This document shows, piece after piece, positions 18,643-25,024 of a stretch of DNA of 26,466 nt. Under the pieces are notes generated by a model, which saw nothing but the letters and a program-made list of their open reading frames with translations, made no database searches and had not been told where the DNA came from. A program made the translations under genes and the position numbers. Positions within the stretch are counted from its first letter, which is position 1. Each line of letters opens with the position of its first letter. This stretch comes from a virus: positions 1-26,466 of IMG/VR virus record IMGVR_UViG_3300032242_001112. The stretch is one strand, 5' to 3'.

Positions 18643-18667
18643 ACAGATTTAGCTAGTTTAAATCTGT
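18643..18667. repeat. 9-bp inverted repeat upstream of the 74-aa gene
   Basis: ACAGATTTA (18643-18651) and TAAATCTGT (18659-18667) flank a 7-base loop. Neither strand has a T-run after it, so it is not a classical terminator. It covers the place where the -35 of the TATACT promoter (18626-18631) would be, so an operator is possible. Confidence 0.55.
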
Positions 18668-18682
18668 CAGTTCGCTGACCAA

Positions 18683-19234
18683 TCAATTGTCCTCCATAGT
18701 TGCATTGATTTTGGACCAATCAATGATTTTCCATTGGTTGTCCAGGTACTTCTTTTTATCGGCTTGGTAGTCTAATGCCCATGCGTGTTCCCACCAATCA
18801 ATAAGTATCACTATATCCTTCTTGATTTCATGATTTTTAATTGTTTTAATTTCGCCATTCTTAGCAAGATAAACCCATCCACTACCTTGTATTCCCATGG
18901 CAGTTTTTTCAAAAACCTCTTTGAATTTATCCCAAGTCTTAAAATGAGTGTTGATAAAGTCTAAAATCGCACCGTCGGGAGAGTTACTGCCCTTTGGCGG
19001 ACGAAATTGACTAAAATAAATGTTGTGTAAGTATGCACCTGCTTCATTAAAATCTAAATCGCCTTCCCCATTATTAAAGCGATCTACATATCCCTTATAG
19101 AGTTTCCCATAATGATAATCCATAGCTTGTTTACTTAGGCTGCGTCCTAAACTGTCACGGCCGTAATTTAAACTAACTTGTTCTAGTGTTTTAATTTCTC
19201 GGCCTTCAACAATAGTCTTAATGAAATTGTACAT
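18683..19234 (-). CDS. Fe/Mn superoxide dismutase
   Basis: The protein should convert superoxide to oxygen and hydrogen peroxide. Counting from the ATG at 19234 (183 aa), the metal ligands are all present: H41 in DYHYGKLYKGYV, H70 in AYLHNIYF, and D146 and H150 in DWWEHAWALDY. The gating Tyr is kept (Y49), as is GSGW (117-120). Second-sphere residues are unusual: Gly rather than Gln four residues before H70, as in Mn enzymes, and His135 (IKNHE) about where Mn enzymes have Gln. The His pair after the first ligand in E. coli SodB is Leu-Tyr here. The frame is open to a TTG at 19252, but ATG is likelier. No strong ribosome site is visible. Confidence 0.9.
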   Translation of the reverse strand: MYNFIKTIVEGREIKTLEQVSLNYGRDSLGRSLSKQAMDYHYGKLYKGYVDRFNNGEGDLDFNEAGAYLHNIYFSQFRPPKGSNSPDGAILDFINTHFKTWDKFKEVFEKTAMGIQGSGWVYLAKNGEIKTIKNHEIKKDIVILIDWWEHAWALDYQADKKKYLDNQWKIIDWSKINATMEDN

Positions 19235-19278
19235 AGGTAAATATCTTGTCAAGTGGTTAACAGGGCATCCAAGGACCC

Positions 19279-19395
19279 CTAACTACGAACTTTCCCTGTC
19301 TTTGCGTAGTACAGCCAATGTGGCTTAAAGGTAAATTGGCACTTGACTTCATTTTCTGCATACCAGTATTTAGCAGCTATTAAATAACTGTACAT
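19279..19395 (-). CDS. Possible 38-aa microprotein in the divergent region
   Basis: An ATG at 19395 opens a short frame (MYSYLIAAKYWYAENEVKCQ..., ending KTGKVRS) that stops at TAG 19279-19281. Its aromatic-basic composition looks protein-like and it points the same way as the dismutase gene. There is no Shine-Dalgarno, and it overlaps the probable promoter of the plus-strand gene on the opposite strand, so it may be chance. Confidence 0.25.
   Translation of the reverse strand: MYSYLIAAKYWYAENEVKCQFTFKPHWLYYAKTGKVRS
19343..19372 (+). promoter_or_regulatory. Candidate promoter for the plus-strand membrane protein
   Basis: TTGACT (19343-19348) is 18 nt from TATTTA (19367-19372). A late-like ATTAAATA (two mismatches) follows at 19379-19386, and AAGGA lies 9 nt before the ATG at 19415. 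Either element could be used; neither is strong. Confidence 0.35.
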
Positions 19396-19414
19396 TTTAA
19401 AAGGAATCCATATC

Positions 19415-19792
19415 ATGGAATTTATTATTGGTCTTTTCGTAGTTGCATTTGCAGCATATTTTTTATTCTTCCGTACGAAGAAAACAGCTACTCCTGAAGT
19501 AGTCGAAGCGCCTTACAAGGTTGAAACAACTACTGTGGCTGCACCTGTAGCACCTGTGGTTGAAGAAGTTAAGGTTGAAGCACCTGCTCCTGTAGTAGAA
19601 GCTACTCCTGAGCCAGTTGCAATTGTTGTAGCAACACCTGCTAAAGCTCCACGCAAACCACGCGCCGCTAAACCAGCAGCCGCTAAAGTAGTCAAAGAAA
19701 AAGCCCCGGCAAAAGCCAAGGCTCCTAAAGTTGCTGCTAAAGCTCCTGCAAAGAAGCCAGCTGCTATCAAAGCAAAATCAAAGAAAGCCTAA
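19415..19792 (+). CDS. Membrane-anchored Lys/Ala/Pro-rich protein (histone-H1-like tail)
   Basis: This 125-aa protein starts with a single hydrophobic segment (EFIIGLFVVAFAAYFLFF, residues 2-19). A Pro/Val/Glu-rich acidic spacer follows (about 25-75), then a basic Lys/Ala/Pro tail (about 78-125) with units such as KAPRKPRAAKPAAAK and KAPKVAAKAPAKK. The tail resembles histone H1 or bacterial H1-like proteins, so it may bind DNA or RNA while the N-terminus sits in the inner membrane with the tail in the cytoplasm. It could instead be a cell-wall or TonB-like spacer. It is the only complete plus-strand gene here and its 3' end overlaps the end of uvdE by 15 nt. Confidence 0.75.
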   Translation: MEFIIGLFVVAFAAYFLFFRTKKTATPEVVEAPYKVETTTVAAPVAPVVEEVKVEAPAPVVEATPEPVAIVVATPAKAPRKPRAAKPAAAKVVKEKAPAKAKAPKVAAKAPAKKPAAIKAKSKKA

Positions 19793-20806
19793 TTTTTTAG
19801 CTTGATCCCCAAGGGCAAAACTCGAAAGATTTTTGCCTTTACTTTCGGCCATAATGTCGAAATTTTCTAAAAAGCTCAGTGCCCATTCATTTACTGCATT
19901 ATTCCAGTAAAAATCAGAATGTGCTCTGAGCTTTTGTTTTTTGTGTCCAGACTCCAATAAGGTCTTGTAGTCGGGCATTACATCGGGATTGTGTCCCACA
20001 AGCCAATCTTCACGACTGACAGAATAGTGCATTGTAGGTCTAACACCACGCCAAGAGTTAATAACTCGTTGTGCATAAATGGAGTTGGGCTTTATATAAA
20101 GACCTTCTCTAATCCAAAAATGGTGTATGTCCAATACTGTAGGTATAATATCAGCAAGCTCTAAACAATCACTCAATCCCCAAGCATTTTCTTCGTTTTC
20201 TAATGTAATTGTGTTACGGGCTTCTGGGCTGAGTCGTTTATAAGCTGCTCGGATACCTTCTGGACCAGCCTTGCCTGAAATGTGTACATTGATTTTTAAG
20301 TCTTGGAAAACTTGACCGTAGCCCATATACCTAGCCATATCGGCATGGTATTCAAATTCTTCTATACTTCGGTCAACGATGCCGGGATTGTCGCTGGCAA
20401 GGACAGTAAACTGTCCAGGATGGAAGCTAAGCCGAACATTATTGTGCCTAGCGTTGTCGCCAATAGACTTAAAATTTTTATCGCAATAGTCCCTAACATC
20501 ACTACGCTGCCAAAAATAGCTCCAATCGCGCTGGGTATAAGCAGGAAGCAAATCACTGCTAAGGCGCACCATCCTAAAGGTCTCATCTAATTTACCTACT
20601 CTTTCTACAAGTTTTCGAGTTGACTCGATATTTTGGACCATAAGGTCCCATAGTTTTTGTTCTGCAACATCTTTAGTCTGTCTATTCAACCATGTGATTG
20701 TAGTACCACCGGTGTTGTATTGTTTAGCATCATCAGTGGGCTTGATACCATTAACTTGGTCAGGAGTATCAATCCACTTACAGGCAAATCCGATTTTCTT
20801 AGTCAT
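19778..20806 (-). CDS. uvsE: UV damage endonuclease UvdE (UvsE)
   Basis: This 342-aa enzyme nicks DNA 5' to UV photoproducts and starts alternative excision repair, independent of UvrABC. It shows the UvdE TIM-barrel series: IGFACKW near the start, RLSFHPGQF (125-133), INVHISGKAGPEG (172-184), TLENEE (201-206), LDIHHFW (225-231), HYSVSRE (260-266) and RAHSDFYWN (294-302). The His, Glu and Asp residues in these segments are the metal ligands known for the family. The length is about normal or slightly long. Its ATG overlaps the stop of a 35-aa membrane peptide (ATGA), and it ends the operon that begins with the QueD-like gene. It would protect a phage exposed to sunlight. Confidence 0.94.
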   Translation of the reverse strand: MTKKIGFACKWIDTPDQVNGIKPTDDAKQYNTGGTTITWLNRQTKDVAEQKLWDLMVQNIESTRKLVERVGKLDETFRMVRLSSDLLPAYTQRDWSYFWQRSDVRDYCDKNFKSIGDNARHNNVRLSFHPGQFTVLASDNPGIVDRSIEEFEYHADMARYMGYGQVFQDLKINVHISGKAGPEGIRAAYKRLSPEARNTITLENEENAWGLSDCLELADIIPTVLDIHHFWIREGLYIKPNSIYAQRVINSWRGVRPTMHYSVSREDWLVGHNPDVMPDYKTLLESGHKKQKLRAHSDFYWNNAVNEWALSFLENFDIMAESKGKNLSSFALGDQAKKLGFL

Positions 20807-20910
20807 AAAATAACACTTAAAAAGAATATAATTAAAGCAATGCCTGGGTTACCTGTTATAAAGGCAAACATGGCTAATATAGTTCCGTAGAACATATGAT
20901 CACTGCCCAT
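20803..20910 (-). CDS. 35-aa hydrophobic peptide
   Basis: The ATG at 20910 gives MGSDHMFYGTILAMFAFITG, then NPGIALIIFFLSVIL, a probable single or hairpin membrane segment. The stop overlaps the uvdE start as ATGA (20803-20806), and the start overlaps the end of the AbrB-like gene. Coupling on both sides argues that it is translated. Another in-frame ATG is 5 codons later. No function is known. Confidence 0.55.
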   Translation of the reverse strand: MGSDHMFYGTILAMFAFITGNPGIALIIFFLSVIL

Positions 20911-21073
20911 TTTGAACTTTCTGGATGCACCATGTGCCATCCTTGTTATCGATAAATTCCAAAGTATCACCCTCTACCCAACCTTGCAAGTCTAGCAAGT
21001 CTTGTGGTAAAGGCATGACAAGATCGCCACTGCCATCATTAGCTTCTTCAAGAGTAACGGTCCAATTTGTCAT
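20900..21073 (-). CDS. Small AbrB/SpoVT-like protein, 57 aa
   Basis: The sequence MTNWTVTLEEANDGSGDLVM then PLPQDLLDLQGWVEGDTLEF resembles the swapped-hairpin AbrB/MazE fold, with the pattern 'G.(L/I)..P.PxxLL...GW.EGD.L.(F/W)'. Such proteins often bind DNA as dimers, but short phage members have no assigned role. Its ATG shares one base with the stop of the upstream gene (TGATG), so it is translationally coupled, and no separate Shine-Dalgarno is seen. Confidence 0.65.
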   Translation of the reverse strand: MTNWTVTLEEANDGSGDLVMPLPQDLLDLQGWVEGDTLEFIDNKDGTWCIQKVQNGQ

Positions 21074-21246
21074 CACATGCGAATATGTGAAAGTTTAATA
21101 TTGACATATGCAATAACTGCATATACAGCCGCCCAAATAAAATCCCCGCTAACAAGAGATTCTAGACAGGATAGCGTAAGCCAACCAATAATAAACCAAT
21201 TGATCGCATCTTGATTGCGAACATACCAATTTCTAAACTGACTCAT
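21073..21246 (-). CDS. Small membrane protein, 57 aa
   Basis: MSQFRNWYVRNQDAINWFII begins an amphipathic then hydrophobic stretch (residues 15-31), and a second hydrophobic segment (about 36-50, DFIWAAVYAVIAY) follows, with a basic tail. Two membrane passes are likely. AAGGA stands upstream of the ATG, 24 nt after the sugar-nucleotide enzyme. No function is known. Confidence 0.65.
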   Translation of the reverse strand: MSQFRNWYVRNQDAINWFIIGWLTLSCLESLVSGDFIWAAVYAVIAYVNIKLSHIRM

Positions 21247-21270
21247 ATTAATTCCTTCTAAAACACTATT

Positions 21271-22206
21271 TTACACGATAGTACGGAAATAGTCAATCGT
21301 TTTGATTAGGCCCTGCTCTAATGCAATCTTAGGTTCCCAATTGAGCATTTTCTTAGCTTGAGTAATATCCGGACGGCGTTGTTTTGGATCGTCCAAGGGC
21401 AACGGTTGTTGAAGGATTTGACTCTTGCTTCCGGTTAATTCGATAACTTTATGTGCCAATTCCCACATAGTAAACTCGCCTGGGTTACCAATATTAACTG
21501 GACCAATGAAACTATCATCTGGATGATTCATATGTGCCTGCATAGCATCCAATAAGTCATCAACATAACAGAAACTACGAGTTTGCATGCCGTCACCGTA
21601 GATAGTAATGTCTCGACCTTGTAGTGCCTGAACAACAAAATTACTGACAACTCTGCCATCATTTTGAGCCATTCTTGGGCCATATGTGTTGAAAATACGC
21701 ACAATCTTTGCCTTAACATCGTGAACACGGTAGTAGTCCATGAACAATGTTTCAGCTGCTCGTTTACCTTCATCGTAACAACTACGGATACCAATTGGAT
21801 TTACATTGCCCCAATATGATTCTGGTTGTGGATGTTCGGCAGGGTCACCGTAGATTTCACTAGTACTGGCCTGCAGGATCTTAGCTCCGGTGCGTTTGGC
21901 TAATCCCAATAGATTATAAGATCCCAACACACTAGTTTTCATAGTTTGAATAGGATCCCATTGGTAGTAAAACGGGCTTGCAGGGCAAGCTAGATTATAA
22001 ATCTCGTCTACTTCTACATATAGTGGAAAGCACACATCTTGTCGAAGAACTTCAAAGTTTTTACGATCTAACAAATGGGAAATATTGTTTTTGCTACCTG
22101 TGAAGTAATTATCAACACATAGCACATGATGTCCTTCTTCAACTAGCCGATCACAAAGATGGCTACCAAGAAATCCAGCCCCACCTGTTACTAAAATCTT
22201 TTTCAT
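21271..22206 (-). CDS. UDP-glucuronate decarboxylase-like SDR (UDP-xylose synthase type)
   Basis: This 311-aa extended short-chain dehydrogenase has an NAD-binding [11 protein letters not shown] (6-16), the active-site segment STSEIYG (114-120) and the YxxxK pair Y144/K148 in [21 protein letters not shown] and RSFCYVDDL follow. The [20 protein letters not shown] stretch is characteristic of UDP-glucuronate decarboxylases, which make UDP-xylose; related dTDP-glucose 4,6-dehydratases lack it. It may supply a sugar for modifying DNA, virion or host surface. The length is normal. It follows a 47-aa gene with an ATGA overlap. Confidence 0.9.
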   Translation of the reverse strand: MKKILVTGGAGFLGSHLCDRLVEEGHHVLCVDNYFTGSKNNISHLLDRKNFEVLRQDVCFPLYVEVDEIYNLACPASPFYYQWDPIQTMKTSVLGSYNLLGLAKRTGAKILQASTSEIYGDPAEHPQPESYWGNVNPIGIRSCYDEGKRAAETLFMDYYRVHDVKAKIVRIFNTYGPRMAQNDGRVVSNFVVQALQGRDITIYGDGMQTRSFCYVDDLLDAMQAHMNHPDDSFIGPVNIGNPGEFTMWELAHKVIELTGSKSQILQQPLPLDDPKQRRPDITQAKKMLNWEPKIALEQGLIKTIDYFRTIV

Positions 22207-22346
22207 TTGTTATCCTTATTTTCTACGATCCCGTATTGTCTATACATCCAGGCAATAAATTGTTCAATAGGTAGCTTTGGACCTACTTGATCTGAATATA
22301 CTTTGTATGCTGTAGATACTTTTTCTAACCAATCTTTATCTTTCAT
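22203..22346 (-). CDS. Small hypothetical protein, 47 aa
   Basis: [20 protein letters not shown] then [20 protein letters not shown] is a small helical, soluble-looking protein. GGTGAG lies just upstream of its ATG and its stop overlaps the UDP-sugar enzyme start (ATGA at 22203-22206). No family is recognised, but coupling and codon flow support translation. Confidence 0.6.
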   Translation of the reverse strand: MKDKDWLEKVSTAYKVYSDQVGPKLPIEQFIAWMYRQYGIVENKDNK

Positions 22347-22350
22347 AATC

Positions 22351-22542
22351 TCACCAATGTCTTATTGTATTTGCGATAATAAAGAAGCAAGTAATAACAT
22401 GAATTGTAACCCAGAAGGTTTTTAAAAAAAGTGCTATTCTAGCTTCTTTTAATGTGAGAATAGGCACCTGGGGCCTATCCTCATCTGTTTGTCCCATTAG
22501 GTGCCCAGTAGCCCGGGCCCATATTTGTTCAAGTGTGTTCAC
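22351..22542 (-). CDS. Small membrane protein, 63 aa
   Basis: The N-terminal half is soluble and polar (MNTLEQIWARATGHLMGQTD). The C-terminal half, about residues 36-59, is a hydrophobic membrane segment (ALFLKTFWVTIHVITCFFII). It overlaps the end of the QueD-like gene by 4 nt (22539-22542). No function is recognised. Confidence 0.65.
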   Translation of the reverse strand: MNTLEQIWARATGHLMGQTDEDRPQVPILTLKEARIALFLKTFWVTIHVITCFFIIANTIRHW

Positions 22543-23036
22543 GCGAACAAGTCCTCATTCCATTCTCTATGACCTTCACGGTAGGCCATATTACTCTGTG
22601 TTTCTCTAACTTCTACGCGATAGCACCATAGGCGCTGTGCTTCACCTTCGCCCCACATTTCAGGAATATAAACACCATTAATATACTTGTACAGCATATC
22701 GCTAAGTCCTTCACAACCTATCCTAGGAAGTACTACAATTTTAGCCATGTTCTTTTCTTGTAGCATTTTGAATGTCTCCATATCTGGATCATCTGCGGCT
22801 ACAATAAGTGTATGATCAAATTGATCTTCAAGAATCTTTTTGAGTTCTTTTAGACCACCGTAGTCGGCGGCCCAATTGCGAACATCTAGGTCATTGGTGC
22901 CAAAGTAGAACTTCATGCTAAATGAATAGCCGTGAATTAGATTACAATGGCTGTCTGCTCTCCACTGTCTATACGCACATGGAAATGCGTCGTGGTATTC
23001 CTTAGTACTTGTGTACTTGTAGGTAATTGGTGTCAT
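22539..23036 (-). CDS. QueD / 6-pyruvoyl-tetrahydropterin synthase-like protein
   Basis: The fold signature of QueD is clear: YHDAFPCAYRQWRADSHC then NLIHGYSFSMKFYF (14-45), DYGGLKELKKILEDQFDHTL (58-77) and VEVRET near residue 144. QueD makes 6-carboxytetrahydropterin for 7-deazaguanine synthesis, used for queuosine or phage DNA modification. Two of the usual three zinc histidines look replaced: FEAAH becomes FPCAY (Y22), and HGH becomes HGY (H35, Y37). Cys31 and D74-H75 are kept. At 165 aa it is longer than E. coli QueD (120). No QueC, QueE or FolE is in the window. It starts the operon running to uvdE and has its own promoter. Confidence 0.82.
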   Translation of the reverse strand: MTPITYKYTSTKEYHDAFPCAYRQWRADSHCNLIHGYSFSMKFYFGTNDLDVRNWAADYGGLKELKKILEDQFDHTLIVAADDPDMETFKMLQEKNMAKIVVLPRIGCEGLSDMLYKYINGVYIPEMWGEGEAQRLWCYRVEVRETQSNMAYREGHREWNEDLFA

Positions 23037-23047
23037 GCTGTTTTTCT

Positions 23048-23086
23048 CCTATGTTAATTATAGCATAGGCTTGCAGAATTTGTAAA
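23048..23086 (-). promoter_or_regulatory. Promoter of the QueD operon with -10 in a hairpin loop
   Basis: TTTACA (23081-23086) is 18 nt from a perfect extended -10, TGC-TATAAT (23057-23065). CCTATG/CATAGG (23048-23053 and 23064-23069) flank the -10, and the arm nearer the gene contains part of the AGGAG ribosome site (23046-23050). The predicted start near 23050 excludes the 5' arm. Confidence 0.65.
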
Positions 23087-23118
23087 GCGGGATGAATGCA
23101 CTAAAGGCCGCTGTAGTG

Positions 23119-23289
23119 TTATTTAAGGTTTTTAATTTCGTGTTGAACAATTTTTAGTTCGTCCTGGAGATGTACAATCATTTCTATTTCTTTTTTTCTA
23201 TCAAAATATAGTTTGCCAAATGTAAATGCAAATAATGTCCAGCCTATGAATCCACCTATGAATAATACTGTTAATAATTTTTCTTCCAT
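23119..23289 (-). CDS. Small membrane protein with basic coiled tail, 56 aa
   Basis: Beginning MEEKLLTVLFIGGFIGWTLF, the protein has one membrane segment (about 5-25) followed by a charged helical tail (DRKKEIEMIVHLQDELKIVQ) likely to form a coiled coil. The frame is also open from an ATG at 23301, but that codon lies inside a hairpin arm. The ATG at 23289 has GGGAG 6 nt upstream. The topology is holin- or spanin-like only in a loose sense; no function is proven. It follows clpP. Confidence 0.65.
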   Translation of the reverse strand: MEEKLLTVLFIGGFIGWTLFAFTFGKLYFDRKKEIEMIVHLQDELKIVQHEIKNLK

Positions 23290-23294
23290 AATTT

Positions 23295-23332
23295 CTCCCA
23301 TAAGTGTAAGTATTTAGACTAACTTATGGGAG
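23295..23332 (-). promoter_or_regulatory. Hairpin hiding a ribosome site, late-type promoter in its loop
   Basis: CTCCCATAAGT (23295-23305) pairs perfectly with ACTTATGGGAG (23322-23332) around a 16-base loop. The GGGAG Shine-Dalgarno of the 56-aa gene is in the 3' arm. The loop carries TCTAAATA (minus strand, 23311-23318), one base off the T4 late consensus. A start about 6 nt downstream, near 23305, would remove the 5' arm. Confidence 0.75.
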
Positions 23333-23339
23333 GATTTAG

Positions 23340-23933
23340 TTAAGAGTTAATGCGTTTCTCAATTATCTTATCACATAACCCATAAGCTAGTGCTTCTTCA
23401 GCACTCATAAATGTATCACGATCCATATCGCGTTCAAACTCAGCATAAGTCTTTCCAGCAGTATTGTGGTCAACATACAGCTTAGTCAACATATCCTTCA
23501 TTTTGGTGATCTCTTGATATTGAATAGCAATGTCACTTTGCATACCACGGGCCCCGCCACTGGGTTGATGAATCATATGTCGTGCATATGGCAACATATA
23601 ACGCTTACCTGGATGTCCTGCTTGTGCTAGGAAACTACCCATACTACACGCTTGTCCAATAACATAGGTACATACATCGGGTTTAACAAACTGCATAACA
23701 TCATAAATGCCCATGCCGCTAGTAATTACACCCCCAGGACTATTGATATAAAAGTGAATATCCTTTTCACTATCGGCGCTTTCCAAATGTAGCAACTGTG
23801 CAATGACAAGGCTAGCACTGGCATCATCAACTGGTCCATTTAGGAACACAATGCGCTCATTAAGCAAGCGACTAAAAATATCAAAGGCTCGTTCGCCTTG
23901 ACCGGTCTTTTCGACCACCATTGGTACTAACAT
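23340..23933 (-). CDS. clpP: ClpP-family serine protease
   Basis: The 197-aa protein should assemble into the double-ring ClpP chamber and degrade proteins fed by a Clp ATPase. Its catalytic triad is complete: S97 in GQACSMGS, H122 in HMIHQPSGG and D173 in [12 protein letters not shown]. The INSPGG (63-68) strand and the conserved end YGLCDKII are typical. It has no long propeptide; it begins [20 protein letters not shown] like host ClpP. AAGGA is 6 nt before the ATG. It has its own promoter. In phages, ClpP may serve as a prohead-type protease or degrade host factors, which the sequence does not settle. Confidence 0.94.
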   Translation of the reverse strand: MLVPMVVEKTGQGERAFDIFSRLLNERIVFLNGPVDDASASLVIAQLLHLESADSEKDIHFYINSPGGVITSGMGIYDVMQFVKPDVCTYVIGQACSMGSFLAQAGHPGKRYMLPYARHMIHQPSGGARGMQSDIAIQYQEITKMKDMLTKLYVDHNTAGKTYAEFERDMDRDTFMSAEEALAYGLCDKIIEKRINS

Positions 23934-23954
23934 TTATTTTCCTTATTTTTATAT

Positions 23955-23991
23955 ATTGTAACAGAAAGGCAAGTATTGTCAAGTACTTGCC
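23955..23991 (-). promoter_or_regulatory. clpP promoter nested in a terminator-like hairpin
   Basis: TTGACA (23977-23982) is 16 nt from TACAAT (23955-23960) with TGT extension. The -35 is in the 8-base loop of an 8-bp inverted repeat, GGCAAGTA/TACTTGCC (23968-23975 and 23984-23991). On the minus strand the stem is followed by TTTCTGTT, so it may also end upstream transcripts. Confidence 0.7.
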
Positions 23992-24015
23992 CTTTGTACT
24001 TTGTCAAATTAAAAC

Positions 24016-24327
24016 TTATTGCAAGTCCCAAACTTTCCCACCAGCATCACGATAGTAGTCGTCGTTGGCATTCACAACAGTCTTTTCTTTATCCACTGGA
24101 TCATTTACATACCATTGTGTACTACCTGCTTCTTGGAAAGCGTAGATAGTACCAACCGTAGCAATTGCCGGAGCAGGCTGATCAGTAGTTGTTGTAGTAG
24201 TTGTGACAGTTGTATGTGTCACTTCGTCATCAAAATCATCATAAATCACAGGTTCACTCCTACGGTTAACGGCTACTATAAGAGCCACGATTAGCAAAAT
24301 AAAAAATGTTACAATAAGAAAAGTCAT
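24016..24327 (-). CDS. Membrane-anchored protein with Thr-rich linker, 103 aa
   Basis: An N-terminal hydrophobic segment (TFLIVTFFILLIVALIVAV, 2-20) is followed by basic RR, which suggests the rest is cytoplasmic. Then come an acidic stretch, a Thr run (TTVTTTTTTT) and a C-terminal domain with TQWYVNDPVDKEKTVVNAND. The ATG directly follows the stop of the upstream secreted protein, so the two are probably one functional unit. No family is recognised. Confidence 0.72.
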   Translation of the reverse strand: MTFLIVTFFILLIVALIVAVNRRSEPVIYDDFDDEVTHTTVTTTTTTTDQPAPAIATVGTIYAFQEAGSTQWYVNDPVDKEKTVVNANDDYYRDAGGKVWDLQ

Positions 24328-25011
24328 TTAAAAAACTCCAATAATAAACAAAAACAATAAAATACACGCAATACCAAGTACAATCATACCTGCAATTTCC
24401 CAATTGCTTGGTCCTGCTTTTTCAAGCACTACAGGTTGTGTTGCTGAATTCTGATATTGAACAGCATCTGCAGGAGCAGGTTGTGCCGCCATCCCACCAT
24501 TCACAGGTGTAAACTGTCCGTTTTGGTAAGTACCAACTTGATATCCTTGCTGATTAACAACTCGACCATCAGGATAAAGTAATGCATTACCATTATATCC
24601 GCCTCCTGAATACACTACTGTATTATGGGGGTGCATCATGTTGCCAATAATCAAACCAGTTAACAGTCCGTTGCTATAACCAAAGCCCATGCCCATACCA
24701 CCGTACATCATAGGAGCACCTGCATAACCACCGCCACTAGTACGGCGAGTCATGGTAGTAGTTGATGTAGTGGTAGTAGTTGTTCGAGGTGCAGCCGCTG
24801 GAGGAGCACTAAAGCTACCTTTTTGTACTGACGGAGAAGCCGGAGCACTGAAACTACCTTTACTAGGGCTAGGGGCACTTGGTGCGCTAAAACTCCTGCC
24901 ACCGCCTCCACTAAAACTGTGGCTACCTCCACCCCCTCCGCCACCAGGCTTGGCATCAACTGCACCGACTAGTGCAATACTACATGCAAGGGCAATTAAA
25001 AGTTTTTTCAT
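24328..25011 (-). CDS. Secreted Gly/Ser-rich protein with C-terminal membrane segment
   Basis: The first 20 residues (MKKLLIALACSIALVGAVDA) are a clear Sec signal peptide with a likely VDA cleavage site. Gly-rich HSFSGGGGRSF follows, then three SFSAP units with KG spacers, a Thr run (TTTTTTSTTT) and Gly/Met-rich GGYAGAPMMYGGMGMG. A YPDGRVVNQQGYQVGTYQNG repeat-like segment comes next, and the end is a hydrophobic helix (IAGMIVLGIACILLFLFIIG). It should be exported and anchored in the inner membrane facing the periplasm. The build looks bacterial and may be host-derived. Lysis or superinfection control are possible but unproven roles. Confidence 0.78.
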   Translation of the reverse strand: MKKLLIALACSIALVGAVDAKPGGGGGGGSHSFSGGGGRSFSAPSAPSPSKGSFSAPASPSVQKGSFSAPPAAAPRTTTTTTSTTTMTRRTSGGGYAGAPMMYGGMGMGFGYSNGLLTGLIIGNMMHPHNTVVYSGGGYNGNALLYPDGRVVNQQGYQVGTYQNGQFTPVNGGMAAQPAPADAVQYQNSATQPVVLEKAGPSNWEIAGMIVLGIACILLFLFIIGVF

Positions 25012-25024
25012 ATAATTTCCTGTA

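Noticed and set aside
18643-18667. Inverted repeat as a rho-independent terminator of the dismutase gene
   Set aside because: No T-run follows on either strand; kept only as a repeat or possible operator.
19253-19414. tRNA or structured RNA in the divergent region
   Set aside because: No cloverleaf or strong stem could be found; only weak GGG/CCC pairing is seen.
23099-23118. CACTA/TAGTG hairpin after the 56-aa gene as a terminator
   Set aside because: The stem is only 5 bp and no T-run follows on the minus strand.
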